Source: Rhodopseudomonas julia
GTDB taxonomy: Bacteria; Pseudomonadota; Alphaproteobacteria; Rhizobiales; Afifellaceae
Length of the DNA: 64,000 nucleotides
Direction: 5' to 3'
Assembly: GCF_030813515.1 (NCBI RefSeq)
Contig: NZ_JAUSUK010000002.1
Span: 1,426,001 to 1,490,000, forward strand
Positions 50,533-59,224 of the stretch are shown piece after piece. Both the position numbers and the translations under genes were made by a program. Below the pieces are notes generated by a model. That model was not told where the DNA came from. It did no database searches and was given only the letters and a program-made list of their open reading frames with translations. The stretch's first letter is position 1. Every line of letters starts with the position of its first letter.

Positions 50533-51927
50533 TCAATCCTCGCCGGCCTCATCATCGGGGCCGACGAGGCCGAAGCGGTTCATCTTGAGGTAGAGGGTCT
50601 GGCGGCTCAGCCCCAGAACCCGCGCAGCCACCGTGCGGTTGTTGCCCGTCAGGTTTAGAGCCGCCTCGATGCACATCTTTTCGATCACGTCGGTCGTGTC
50701 GCGGACGAGATCCTTCATCGGCGTGTAGCCGATCATCTCGACGAGGTTCTCCGCCGCTTTGACCAGATCGCTCGATTCGACCCCCGTCTGCGTCTCATCT
50801 GGAGTGAGTGGCCGCATCACGAAGCCATAGCCAGGTGTCGTCCCTTCCGGCAGGGTCAAAGCGGAAAAGCGCACGGCGACCGCCTCCCCGTTGCGGCCAC
50901 CAATGATGCCGGAGAGATTCTGCAACCGTCCGTGACGGCGGACGTTTTGCAGAAGCACGTCCTGCGTCAGACCACTCCACGACAGAAACTCGTCGAGATG
51001 GTGCCCGGCCGCATTGGCGGCAAACGGAACTCCTGCGAGACTGAGAAACGTCTCGTTCACCCAAACGATCTTGCCATCCTCATCGGCAAGGATAACGGCT
51101 TCCGGCGCATTGCGGACGAGCGCCACGAGATCGGATTCCGGCGCCGTCTCCTCCATCGGCGAGATACGCACCATCACCAAATGGAGGTCGCCGGCGCGGA
51201 ACGCTTCCGCAGAGAGCGAAACCCGCCCATCCGCCTCGACCTCGATGGCGAGCGGCGCCCCCGTCTCGCCGACGGCCTGCAGCATGGCTTCGACGTTCGG
51301 CCTTTGCTTGCTCCGAAAGAGAGCCGTAAATTTCCGCCCGCTCAGAGCCTTGCCAGGTACACCCAGGAGCACCGCGGCCTGAGCGTTGGCTTCGCGCACC
51401 TTTCCGGTCTCCGCATCCACGACAATGATGGCCTCGGAGACCGTTTCGAAAAGCAGCCGGTAATGCGCTTCCGCCTGACGCAGACTGCGCGCATGCTGCT
51501 CGATAGAGCGGGCGTGGGCGAGAAGACGCGACTGCAGCTCGACGACGAGACGCAGATCGCGGCCGAGAAGAACCACTTGGTTGGCGCCGTCGAAGCGCAG
51601 AGCAGAGTACCGGAAGGGTAGATCCCCTCCCCCTTTGAGCGGATGGCTGATGTCCACACGCTCAGGCACACGACCTTGTCGCGCCGCATCGATGAGCTTG
51701 CGCAATCGGGTACGGCTACTGGCCGTCACGAGTTCCTCGATCCGCCGGCCGCGCCACTGCACGATCTCATCTCCCGAAACGGGATCAAGATTGTGCGAAA
51801 TGTCGCTAATAGTACCGTCGTCACCCACAACCACAGCGAGATCCGCAACCGCCGAAATCAAGGACGCGACGGCGACAGGATCCATCTGCAAGAGTGGCGA
51901 CAGGCGGTTGTGAGGATACAAGGTCAT
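50533..51927 (-). CDS. ppsR: PpsR/CrtJ family PAS-HTH transcriptional regulator
   Basis: A 464-residue DNA-binding regulator, the same length as PpsR of Rhodobacter. Layout: N-terminal PAS (about 16-130), a helical Q-linker (131-152), PAS1 (155-265), PAS2 (268-375) and a Fis-type helix-turn-helix (about 420-455, NNRTVAARVLGLSRQTLYLKM). In phototrophic alphaproteobacteria PpsR controls bacteriochlorophyll, carotenoid and light-harvesting genes by binding TGT-N12-ACA. There is a single cysteine, C419, inside the HTH; the second redox cysteine near 250 of the Rhodobacter protein is missing. It diverges from the bacteriophytochrome gene. Confidence 0.88.
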   Translation of the reverse strand: MTLYPHNRLSPLLQMDPVAVASLISAVADLAVVVGDDGTISDISHNLDPVSGDEIVQWRGRRIEELVTASSRTRLRKLIDAARQGRVPERVDISHPLKGGGDLPFRYSALRFDGANQVVLLGRDLRLVVELQSRLLAHARSIEQHARSLRQAEAHYRLLFETVSEAIIVVDAETGKVREANAQAAVLLGVPGKALSGRKFTALFRSKQRPNVEAMLQAVGETGAPLAIEVEADGRVSLSAEAFRAGDLHLVMVRISPMEETAPESDLVALVRNAPEAVILADEDGKIVWVNETFLSLAGVPFAANAAGHHLDEFLSWSGLTQDVLLQNVRRHGRLQNLSGIIGGRNGEAVAVRFSALTLPEGTTPGYGFVMRPLTPDETQTGVESSDLVKAAENLVEMIGYTPMKDLVRDTTDVIEKMCIEAALNLTGNNRTVAARVLGLSRQTLYLKMNRFGLVGPDDEAGED

Positions 51928-52374
51928 CTGAGTTCAATGATCGGGAGCCGGATGTCAGCCGGCAGAGCCGCGGCTTGCGGCGATTTTGATAGAAACCCCG
52001 TCCAGTGCACGTTGACAAGACGCATGTTGTTGAGAACGTTTCCCTTTATGAAGGGTTTGTCCAGTGCCGGCGTGCAACACTCCCGCATAGCCGACGCGGG
52101 GAGGCTCTTCCTCTACCCGGACGCCAGGCTTCGCCATGCACATTGCCTCTCAGATGCAACGTCCGGCTTCAAAGGCTCGAAATCGTGGCACATGCGCGCA
52201 TTCTCAAGGATCGGACTTTGATCCCTCGTTTGTACCATGTGCCCCAGTGTCGCACTTTTGTCCTTCGTGGGGTTGCCGTTGAGGCTCAGCCCGCGCACTT
52301 TCGCTGTCTTGATGCGTCGCTTGGTCGCCCAGTGTGGGAGATCTCATGAAAACCGTTTCGAAGGGTAAGGCCGC
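51928..52374. other. Divergent control region of ppsR and the bacteriophytochrome gene
   Basis: These 447 bases hold no supported protein gene apart from an 11-codon leader frame (52346-52381, ATG to TGA) overlapping the start of the phytochrome gene. I searched for TGT-N12-ACA PpsR sites and found none. Promoters must lie here for both directions, but no convincing -35/-10 pair stands out. Confidence 0.6.
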
Positions 52375-54660
52375 TTGCTGAACAGTCCGGTTGATCTCAG
52401 CGCTTGCGACACAGAGCCGATCCACATGATCGGTGCGATCCAGCCGATCGGCTGCCTCATCGCGGTCGATGCCGGGTCATTGACGATCGAATATGCCAGC
52501 ACCAACACACGCGTCTACTTTGGACGAGACTACGCCTCGCTATTGGGTCTGCCGCTGGCCGAGCTGCTTGGTCCGGACGGCTGTGACGCGCTTCTGGCGC
52601 GGCGCCTCGCTCCGACAGTGCCTGATCTCCTCAGACCCACCCTCCTGCAGATCAGGTCAGCAGACGGCGAGCCGATCGAGCTCGAGTGCCTTCCGCACCT
52701 CTGCGCTGATTGGCTGGTTTTGGAATTCGTCTGGCCGGAAAGTCGTCTGGGCAGCGTCTGGGATGACGAAGTCCTGCGGCAGCGGGTCATCTCCGAGCTG
52801 ATCATCCCCGACACGCTTGAAGACCTCGCGCAAGTGGGCGCGCAGATCTTGCGCGACGCGACGGGGTTCGACCGTGTCATGATCTACCGCTTTGCGGCCG
52901 ACCAGCACGGCGAGGTCATTGCGGAGAGCACCGTGCGACCGGACAGCTTTCTCGGCCTCCACTACCCCGCATCCGACATACCCGATCCAGCCCGGCGTCA
53001 TTTCGTACGCAATGTGATCCGCGTGATCGCGGACATCAACGCAGAGCCCGTTCCCATCATGACGCGCAGCGGCGTCGTGGCAGACGTCGATTCACAGGCC
53101 CCTCTCGACCTCACCTATTCGAAGCTCCGTGCGGTCGCGCCGGTCCATGTCGAATATCTCAACAATATGGGGGTAGCGGGCAGCGTTTCGATCTCGCTCA
53201 TCTCCGAGAACAAGCTGTGGGGCCTCGTCGCCTGCCACAATTATAGTCCGCTCGATCTATCCTGGAGCCGATTGAGAGCCTGTGAGCTGATCGGTGGGAC
53301 CATTTCCGCCCTGCTGCATAGCCTCGAAAACACCAGCCAGCTGCGCGCCAGCATTTGTGCCGAGAAAACCGCGTTTGCGATCGAGAGCGAAGCACGAAGC
53401 GGCCAGCCGTTGCGCGAGACCATCGAGGCGCATGCGGACGACCTGCTCGCCCAATTGAGCGCGCAGGGCATGCTGCTGAAGCTTTCTGACGATGTCCTGG
53501 CCATCGGCAAGGTTCCTGCTGGCCACATCGACTACGCCCCACTTGCTGAAAAAATGTCGAACGGGATCGCGACCTGCGATCAGCTGCAAGAACTCCTCGG
53601 CGTCGACAATCTTGGCAACGATATCGCCGGCGCCGCGATGATGGAGCTTTCCGAAGACCGATCCGATTGGCTCATTCTCTTTCGCGAAGCGTTCGGCGAG
53701 ACGATCCGATGGGCGGGCAAGCCCGAGAAGATCACGATCCGCAAGGAAGATGGTTCGACCCGCTTATCCCCCCGCGGCTCCTTCGCGCTGTGGCTTGAGG
53801 AGCGGCGCGGACACAGCCAGCCGTTTACGGAAACCGATGGCGAGATCCTCCGCATCACGCGGCGGGCGCTCTTTGCCGTCAACAGCCTCGATCGCGAGCG
53901 CGCTGCAATGGCAGCAATGCGCAGGGCCGAGGCCGAAGAGGCGCGGCTGCGGCTGATGCTGATGGATGCGGCTCAGGATCGTTCGATGGGCGAACTCGCC
54001 TCAGCACTTGCCCACGAACTCAATCAGCCGCTCTCGGCCGTCAGCAATTATGTGAACGCCTCCCGGCAAGAGCTGCGCAATCACGGGATTGTCGTGCCCG
54101 CTCATATCGGCGGGCTCATGGAGAGTGCGGTCAGCGAATCGGCGCGCGCGGCAGACCTCGTCCGTCGCCTGCGCAACTTCATCGGCCAAAGAGAGATCAC
54201 TCTGGAGAGCGTCGATCTGAAAGCCGTCGTCCGACAGGGTGTCGAGCTTGCCCTTGCCGCGAGCAACGAGCCCCGTCCCGAGATCGTCTTTGATTTTGTC
54301 GATGACATTCCTCCTATCGCCGCCGACCCGGTGCAGATCGTTCAGGTTATCCTCAACCTCGCGCGCAACAGCATCACGGCGATGGCCGGTAGCAAGCTGA
54401 GGCGCTTGACGTTATCGATCCGCAATGCCTCGCCGCTGGTGGAGATCAGCATCCACGACACTGGAACGGGCGTCCCACAGGAAATGGAAGACACGCTCTT
54501 CGAGCCTTTTCATAATTCGACAACGAGCGGAATGGGCCTCGGCCTGTCGCTCTGCCGCTCCATCGTCGAAGCGCATGGCGGGCGGATCTGGATGGGAGAG
54601 AACGACAAAGGCGCGACGTTCGTCTTCACCCTGAGAATCACGGGTCCAGACGATGCGTGA
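52375..54660 (+). CDS. bphP: Bacteriophytochrome sensor histidine kinase
   Basis: Red/far-red photoreceptor kinase of 761 residues. PAS (about 8-120) carries the biliverdin cysteine C11 (SACDTEPIH). GAF (about 140-320) has DIP (201-203), H258 and Y261 (APVHVEYLNNMGV) and H288 (ACHNYSP). PHY (about 330-505) has the tongue motif PRGSF (466-470). A HisKA domain with H547 (ALAHELNQPLSAV) and an HATPase domain (DTGTGVP, GMGLGLSLCRSIVEAHGG) follow. Odd points are IQPIG for the usual IQPHG and F210 where Deinococcus has Tyr216. The start is TTG with GGTAAGG six bases upstream. It overlaps the response regulator gene. Confidence 0.92.
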   Translation: MLNSPVDLSACDTEPIHMIGAIQPIGCLIAVDAGSLTIEYASTNTRVYFGRDYASLLGLPLAELLGPDGCDALLARRLAPTVPDLLRPTLLQIRSADGEPIELECLPHLCADWLVLEFVWPESRLGSVWDDEVLRQRVISELIIPDTLEDLAQVGAQILRDATGFDRVMIYRFAADQHGEVIAESTVRPDSFLGLHYPASDIPDPARRHFVRNVIRVIADINAEPVPIMTRSGVVADVDSQAPLDLTYSKLRAVAPVHVEYLNNMGVAGSVSISLISENKLWGLVACHNYSPLDLSWSRLRACELIGGTISALLHSLENTSQLRASICAEKTAFAIESEARSGQPLRETIEAHADDLLAQLSAQGMLLKLSDDVLAIGKVPAGHIDYAPLAEKMSNGIATCDQLQELLGVDNLGNDIAGAAMMELSEDRSDWLILFREAFGETIRWAGKPEKITIRKEDGSTRLSPRGSFALWLEERRGHSQPFTETDGEILRITRRALFAVNSLDRERAAMAAMRRAEAEEARLRLMLMDAAQDRSMGELASALAHELNQPLSAVSNYVNASRQELRNHGIVVPAHIGGLMESAVSESARAADLVRRLRNFIGQREITLESVDLKAVVRQGVELALAASNEPRPEIVFDFVDDIPPIAADPVQIVQVILNLARNSITAMAGSKLRRLTLSIRNASPLVEISIHDTGTGVPQEMEDTLFEPFHNSTTSGMGLGLSLCRSIVEAHGGRIWMGENDKGATFVFTLRITGPDDA

Positions 54661-55258
54661 GGCCGCCAGCGGCAAAGTCGTCTATATCGTCGATGACGAG
54701 ATGTCTGTCCGTCACTCGCTCGGCGCCCTCCTCTCCGCGCACGGATTTCAAACCGAAGCATTTCCCTCCGCCGAGAGTTTTCTGGAAGCCGTCGAGGCAG
54801 ATAAGGGTCTGTGCGCCTTCATCGATCTGCGAATGCCCGGTCTTAGCGGCATGGAATTGCAGAAGATCATGTCCGAACGCGCCATCGGCATCCCCGTGGT
54901 GATCTTGACTGGCCACGGGGATGTTCCGCTCGCGGTCGAAGCCATGAAGAACGGTGCTGTCGATTTCATCGAAAAACCCGGCTCGGAAGAACAGTTGCTC
55001 GGAGCGATCCGTGCCTCAGCCGACCAACTGGCAAACCGCCCGTCTTCGAAGCTTCCGCCTCACATCGTCTCGGAGCGGCTGGCGCGTCTCACGGGACGAG
55101 AACGCGAGGTGCTCGACCACCTCGTCCTCGGCATGACCAACAAGCATATTGCGGTCGAGCTCGGCATCAGCCAACGCACCGTGGAGATTCATCGCGCCCG
55201 TATTCGCGAAAAACTCGAAGCCCGGGGGCTTGCAGATCTCATCCGGATGATGCGCTGA
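54653..55258 (+). CDS. FixJ-type response regulator (receiver plus LuxR HTH)
   Basis: A 201-residue two-component regulator, the likely partner of the phytochrome kinase, whose gene it overlaps by 8 bases. The receiver domain (about 8-125) has acidic residues D14/D15, phospho-acceptor D58 (AFIDLRMPGLSG), T86 (VVILTGHGD) and K108 (FIEKP). The NarL/LuxR-type HTH spans about 145-190 (LTGREREVLDHLVLGMTNKH, ISQRTVEIHR). FixJ-like linker spacing suggests a transcription activator. Targets are unknown; nearby candidates are the ribbon-helix-helix gene and ppsR. Confidence 0.93.
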   Translation: MREAASGKVVYIVDDEMSVRHSLGALLSAHGFQTEAFPSAESFLEAVEADKGLCAFIDLRMPGLSGMELQKIMSERAIGIPVVILTGHGDVPLAVEAMKNGAVDFIEKPGSEEQLLGAIRASADQLANRPSSKLPPHIVSERLARLTGREREVLDHLVLGMTNKHIAVELGISQRTVEIHRARIREKLEARGLADLIRMMR

Positions 55259-55414
55259 GGCGGCTTCACGATCGGCGCGTGCGCATACGCAATTTCTACG
55301 TAGCGGAATATCCGAGATACCGCCGTCTTGCGGTTGCGCCTACCCTGCGCCCGATAAGCAATGGGCGGCGTTACGGGCCTGCCCCGACGGCGCCCCAAAT
55401 CAGGGGCATGGGTC

Positions 55415-55633
55415 ATGCCACCAAAAAAATCCTGCTGGGCTGTGGGCGAGGAATTGGCGTCGCAGACGTCTGGGACCGTTCACAAGGTCGTTGTGACATT
55501 GACGGATGAGCAGCTCGCTGCTGCCGAAGGCTGGCGCTCCGCACGGGGCATCCCGGAACGTTCCGAAGCTCTGAGCGAGCTCATACGCCTCGGGCTCCTG
55601 AGCGAGATCAGCCGGGTCTATCGCCTGGCTTGA
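55415..55633 (+). CDS. Small ribbon-helix-helix-like protein
   Basis: A 72-residue open frame downstream of the response regulator. Its second half, VHKVVVTLTDEQLAAAEGW then IPERSEALSELIRLGLLSE, has the beta-strand, helix, turn, helix pattern of CopG/Arc-type DNA-binding proteins. Residues 1-20 (MPPKKSCWAVGEE) look less ordered, so the true start may be later. It is 156 bases past the regulator stop and before a GC-rich hairpin (55643-55668). No toxin gene is next to it. Its function is not known. Confidence 0.6.
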   Translation: MPPKKSCWAVGEELASQTSGTVHKVVVTLTDEQLAAAEGWRSARGIPERSEALSELIRLGLLSEISRVYRLA

Positions 55634-55642
55634 TGAGCCCTT

Positions 55643-55668
55643 CCGTCGGCCGGAAACACGGCCGACGG
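55643..55668. terminator. Hairpin between the RHH gene and the GGDEF-EAL gene
   Basis: CCGTCGGCC (55643-55651) pairs with GGCCGACGG (55660-55668) around an 8-nt loop. It lies between convergent genes and probably ends transcription, although no strong U-tract follows on either strand. Confidence 0.45.
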
Positions 55669-55691
55669 GACAACCTTGTTTCTACCAGCTC

Positions 55692-57980
55692 TTAGGCCGC
55701 GTTCCGGCTCTTCCGCACCTCTTCTTCGGGCGCGTGCTCGTTCGGCGCTTGCGCCTCGCTCTTCGTCGCATCGTGACGGTTTTGAGCGGCACGTGTGCCC
55801 ACGCGAATATCCTTGGCGATCACCGTCGCGACCTCATCCTTCGGAACCGGCCAGCCAAACAGAAAGCCTTGAACGTTGCGGCAGTCATTGGCGACGAGGA
55901 AGTGCGCCTGCTGGGCGCTTTCCACGCCCTCAGCCGTCACCTTCAGGTCAAGCGAGATGCCGAGCCTGATGATGGAGCGCAGAAGCTTCTCCACCTGCCC
56001 GCCGACGCCCACACCATGCACGAAAGAGCGATCGATCTTGATGCCGTCGAAGGAGAAGCGCCAAAGATAGCTCAGGCTGGAATAGCCGGTGCCAAAATCG
56101 TCCATGATGAGGGCGACCCCCATCTTCTTGATCTCGCGAAGCTGCGACAGCACACGATTGGACGTCTCCAAAAGCAGACCTTCGGTGATCTCCACCTCAA
56201 GCCGGTCCGCCTTGAGCGCGGTCTGCTTCAATGTCTTGGCGATCAGGCGCGGCAGGTTGCCTTTCTTGAACTGCGCCGGAGAGAGGTTCACGGCCAGAGT
56301 CAAATGCTCCGGCCAAAGGCTTGCCGCACGGCATGATTCCTTCAATATCCACTCGCCGATCGGCTCAATGAGGCCGGTCTCTTCCGCGACCGGAATGAAC
56401 TCCGTCGGAGAGACGACACCGCGCTCGGGGTGTTTCAGCCGCAAGAGCGCCTCAAAGCCCGTAAGGCGCCGCGTCACCAGATCGTATTGAGGCTGGAAAT
56501 AGAGGACGAACCACTTCTCTCGGAAAGCCTTGCGGAGGATCGCCTGCATTTCCAGGCGTCCCTGCATCGATGTGGTCAGCTCCGTCGTAAAGACGGAAAT
56601 ATCGTTGCGTCCCCCCGCCTTAACCTTGTTCAAGGCGAGGTCTGCATTCTTCAGGAGCTCGTTGGCGTTTTCGCCATGTTCTGGCGAGACGGCGATGCCG
56701 ATCGACGCGCTTGCGACGACTTCCGTGTTCTCCGTTTCTCCGATCTTGTAGACGCCGTTGAGAGCGGACCCGATGCGTCTGGCATGGATTTCTGCGTATT
56801 TGGTGCCACCGGCCTCGAGCTGAATGATGGCGAATTCGTCGCCACCGAGCCGCGCCAGATATTGGGGCTTCTCCACGACATCGCGCAATCGCTCTGCCAC
56901 CTGCTTCAGAAACTCATCGCCGGCGGCATGACCATGCGTGTCGTTGATTTCCTTGAAGCGGTCGATGTCGATGTAGTGGAGGGCGAGATGATGACCTTCG
57001 TCGCTTTGACGCCGGATCTCGATTTCCAGCGTCCTTAGAAATTCGTCGCGATTGCTGAGACCGGTCAGCGTATCGTGGCCACTGACATATGTGAGTTCCT
57101 CATAGACCTCGCGCTTCTGGCGCGTGCGCAGGAGCAGACTGACCGCAGGGATCGTGAAGGCAACGAGCGCCAGCACCAGGATTGTCCCAAGGATCCCGGT
57201 CAGCCACTGCCAGAAACCCGCCTCGTCGGCGCTGTGATCGAGATAGACTGCGATCGCCCCGCCGGTCTCTCCGTTGGCATCCTGGATCGGCACCAGGGTG
57301 CGGCTGTAATAGGAAGGCTCGCGGCCCTCCTCAGCACGACGGTCCTGCCAACTCAGTGCTCCCTGCCCTGCCGCAATGAGCGCCCGGGCTTCATCGCGAC
57401 CGACAGGCGCAATCTCCGCAGCGCCCTTCAGATCGCTCAGCTCGCGGACGCGTTCGCCCGCCCGGTTGAACACCTCGATGCGGAAAACATCCGGCATCGC
57501 CAGAATCGTCTTGAGGGCGACGTCTTCCTCCGCGGAGATGCTGCCATCTCCGCCTTGCAGACCGGCTTCTTCAAGCCGGCCCGCCGCAAAGGTCGCGCGC
57601 TCGAGCGCCTCCGATCGCACATATTTCGAATAGAGTTCGTCGGCCGAATAATAGACGACACCGGCGGTCAGTGCTGCCGTGACGAGCCCGACGAAGGTGA
57701 CGAAGACCGCGACCGTCCGGTCGCCCGCGATCGAGCCACGTCGGCTGGAGGCAGAGCGAGCCACGTTCTTCTGCCGTTTTGCAGCTTTGGTCTTCTTCTC
57801 CTTGGCGGGGGAAGCCTTCTTGATTGCCTCGCGGCCGGCTTCGATCACCTGTGGCGTCGTTGCAGGCGCGGTTTCGCGGCCTGATGTCTCTTCGAGGGGC
57901 TGTGTTGCCGCGACCTTTCGGCCGTCTTTTCTCGCCTTGCCTCGGAACATGTCCGCGAAGGAGGCCGCTATTTTACGCAT
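55692..57980 (-). CDS. Membrane-bound GGDEF-EAL protein (cyclic di-GMP turnover)
   Basis: A 762-residue protein with a basic, Lys/Ala-rich cytoplasmic N-terminus (about 1-88), two membrane helices (about 89-111 and 262-284) and a periplasmic sensor region of about 150 residues. GGDEF (379-383) is intact. The I-site RxxD expected just before it is absent. The EAL domain has EALLRL (510), VNLSPAQF, EITE, DDFGTGYSSLSYL (from 627) and KIDRSF, so both making and breaking cyclic di-GMP are possible. The signal sensed is unknown. It is convergent with the light-sensing cluster. Confidence 0.93.
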   Translation of the reverse strand: MRKIAASFADMFRGKARKDGRKVAATQPLEETSGRETAPATTPQVIEAGREAIKKASPAKEKKTKAAKRQKNVARSASSRRGSIAGDRTVAVFVTFVGLVTAALTAGVVYYSADELYSKYVRSEALERATFAAGRLEEAGLQGGDGSISAEEDVALKTILAMPDVFRIEVFNRAGERVRELSDLKGAAEIAPVGRDEARALIAAGQGALSWQDRRAEEGREPSYYSRTLVPIQDANGETGGAIAVYLDHSADEAGFWQWLTGILGTILVLALVAFTIPAVSLLLRTRQKREVYEELTYVSGHDTLTGLSNRDEFLRTLEIEIRRQSDEGHHLALHYIDIDRFKEINDTHGHAAGDEFLKQVAERLRDVVEKPQYLARLGGDEFAIIQLEAGGTKYAEIHARRIGSALNGVYKIGETENTEVVASASIGIAVSPEHGENANELLKNADLALNKVKAGGRNDISVFTTELTTSMQGRLEMQAILRKAFREKWFVLYFQPQYDLVTRRLTGFEALLRLKHPERGVVSPTEFIPVAEETGLIEPIGEWILKESCRAASLWPEHLTLAVNLSPAQFKKGNLPRLIAKTLKQTALKADRLEVEITEGLLLETSNRVLSQLREIKKMGVALIMDDFGTGYSSLSYLWRFSFDGIKIDRSFVHGVGVGGQVEKLLRSIIRLGISLDLKVTAEGVESAQQAHFLVANDCRNVQGFLFGWPVPKDEVATVIAKDIRVGTRAAQNRHDATKSEAQAPNEHAPEEEVRKSRNAA

Positions 57981-58040
57981 GAACTCGGACCCGATACCTT
58001 CTTCGGAGCTTGACCTTGATCCGAAAGGCTTGATTCGAGG

Positions 58041-59156
58041 TTAATTGTTGCGGTTCGGACGACTCCAGCGGCCCCCGGGCAAGGGCCGCGGAGCGCCCGT
58101 CGTCCCGGGGAATGTGAGCGGCAAGCCTTCCTTCACCCTGAGCGCAAGATATGCGAAAGCCTGCGCCTCGATCGCATCTCCGTCGAGGCCCACATCCTCC
58201 GCCGCGACGACCTCGGCCGGAGCTAGCTCCGACGAAAGCAGCATCATCAAGCCTCGGTTCAGCCGACCGCCTCCGCAAACGACAACAAAATCCGGGACTT
58301 GCGGCAGAAGATGAAAACCTCGATTCAACGCGGACGCCGTGAAGGCGGCAAGCGTGGCAGCGGCATCCTGGTCGCCAAGCCCGGTGACATCAGCCGCGGC
58401 AAAGGCGTCTCTATCGAGAGATTTGGGGGCCGGCCGGGCAAAGAACGGATGCGCGAGCCACCTCTCGACGCGCGCGACGTCCGGATGCCCGCTCATCGTG
58501 ATTTCTCCGTCGGCATCGAAGGCCAGTCCTCGGCGCGCCGACAGAAGATCGTCGATCAGCGCATTGCCCGGTCCGGTGTCGAGCGCGATCAACGTGTCGC
58601 CCTCGCCGACATAGGTCACATTGGCGACCCCGCCGATATTGACGAAGGCGATCGGCAATCCGCGGCCAAGGCGCTGGGCAAGTGCACGATGATAAACCGG
58701 GACGAGAGGCGCACCCTCGCCACCTGCAGCCACATCTGCTGTTCGGAAGTCCCAGGCAATTGGAACGCCAAGCGAATCGGCGAGCGCCTGACCGTCGCCG
58801 AGTTGGAGCGTGATGCCGCGTTCGGGCGCATGGAAGACGGTCTGCCCGTGAAATCCGACGCAGGCGATGTCTTCAAGCCGCAACGCGTGATCGCTCACAA
58901 AGCGACGGAGGGCAGCCTCATGCGCTTTGGTGACAGCAGCCTCCGCCTCCTCGATGATCGGCTCGCCTCGCACGGCGCCGCCCTTTGCGGCCGTCATCGC
59001 GCGCCTCAGCAAAGCCCGGTGCGCATCGTCGAGAGGATAAGTCGCGGCAGGGCCGATATCGCCCACGCTTTCGCCGTCGCTTTCAAGCAGCGCGACATCG
59101 ACCCCGTCCATCGAGGTGCCGCTGATCACGCCCAAAGTGCTACGAAATTTTGTCAC
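58041..59156 (-). CDS. anmK: Anhydro-N-acetylmuramic acid kinase
   Basis: Recycles cell-wall 1,6-anhydro-MurNAc to MurNAc-6-phosphate. The 371 residues have the kinase landmarks [34 protein letters not shown], the ASKHA phosphate motif [15 protein letters not shown] and [13 protein letters not shown]. It diverges from tyrS with 68 bases between the starts, the usual arrangement in this order. Confidence 0.95.
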   Translation of the reverse strand: MTKFRSTLGVISGTSMDGVDVALLESDGESVGDIGPAATYPLDDAHRALLRRAMTAAKGGAVRGEPIIEEAEAAVTKAHEAALRRFVSDHALRLEDIACVGFHGQTVFHAPERGITLQLGDGQALADSLGVPIAWDFRTADVAAGGEGAPLVPVYHRALAQRLGRGLPIAFVNIGGVANVTYVGEGDTLIALDTGPGNALIDDLLSARRGLAFDADGEITMSGHPDVARVERWLAHPFFARPAPKSLDRDAFAAADVTGLGDQDAAATLAAFTASALNRGFHLLPQVPDFVVVCGGGRLNRGLMMLLSSELAPAEVVAAEDVGLDGDAIEAQAFAYLALRVKEGLPLTFPGTTGAPRPLPGGRWSRPNRNN

Positions 59157-59224
59157 GCCCTTCGCGCTCCGTGAATTCAGGTGCTAAGGGAGCACCCGAT
59201 ATCATTCCTGCAACTAACGAACCC

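Noticed and set aside
51928-52374. PpsR binding sites (TGT-N12-ACA) in the ppsR-bphP control region
   Set aside because: Each TGT and ACA in the interval was checked by eye and none had the right 12-base spacing.
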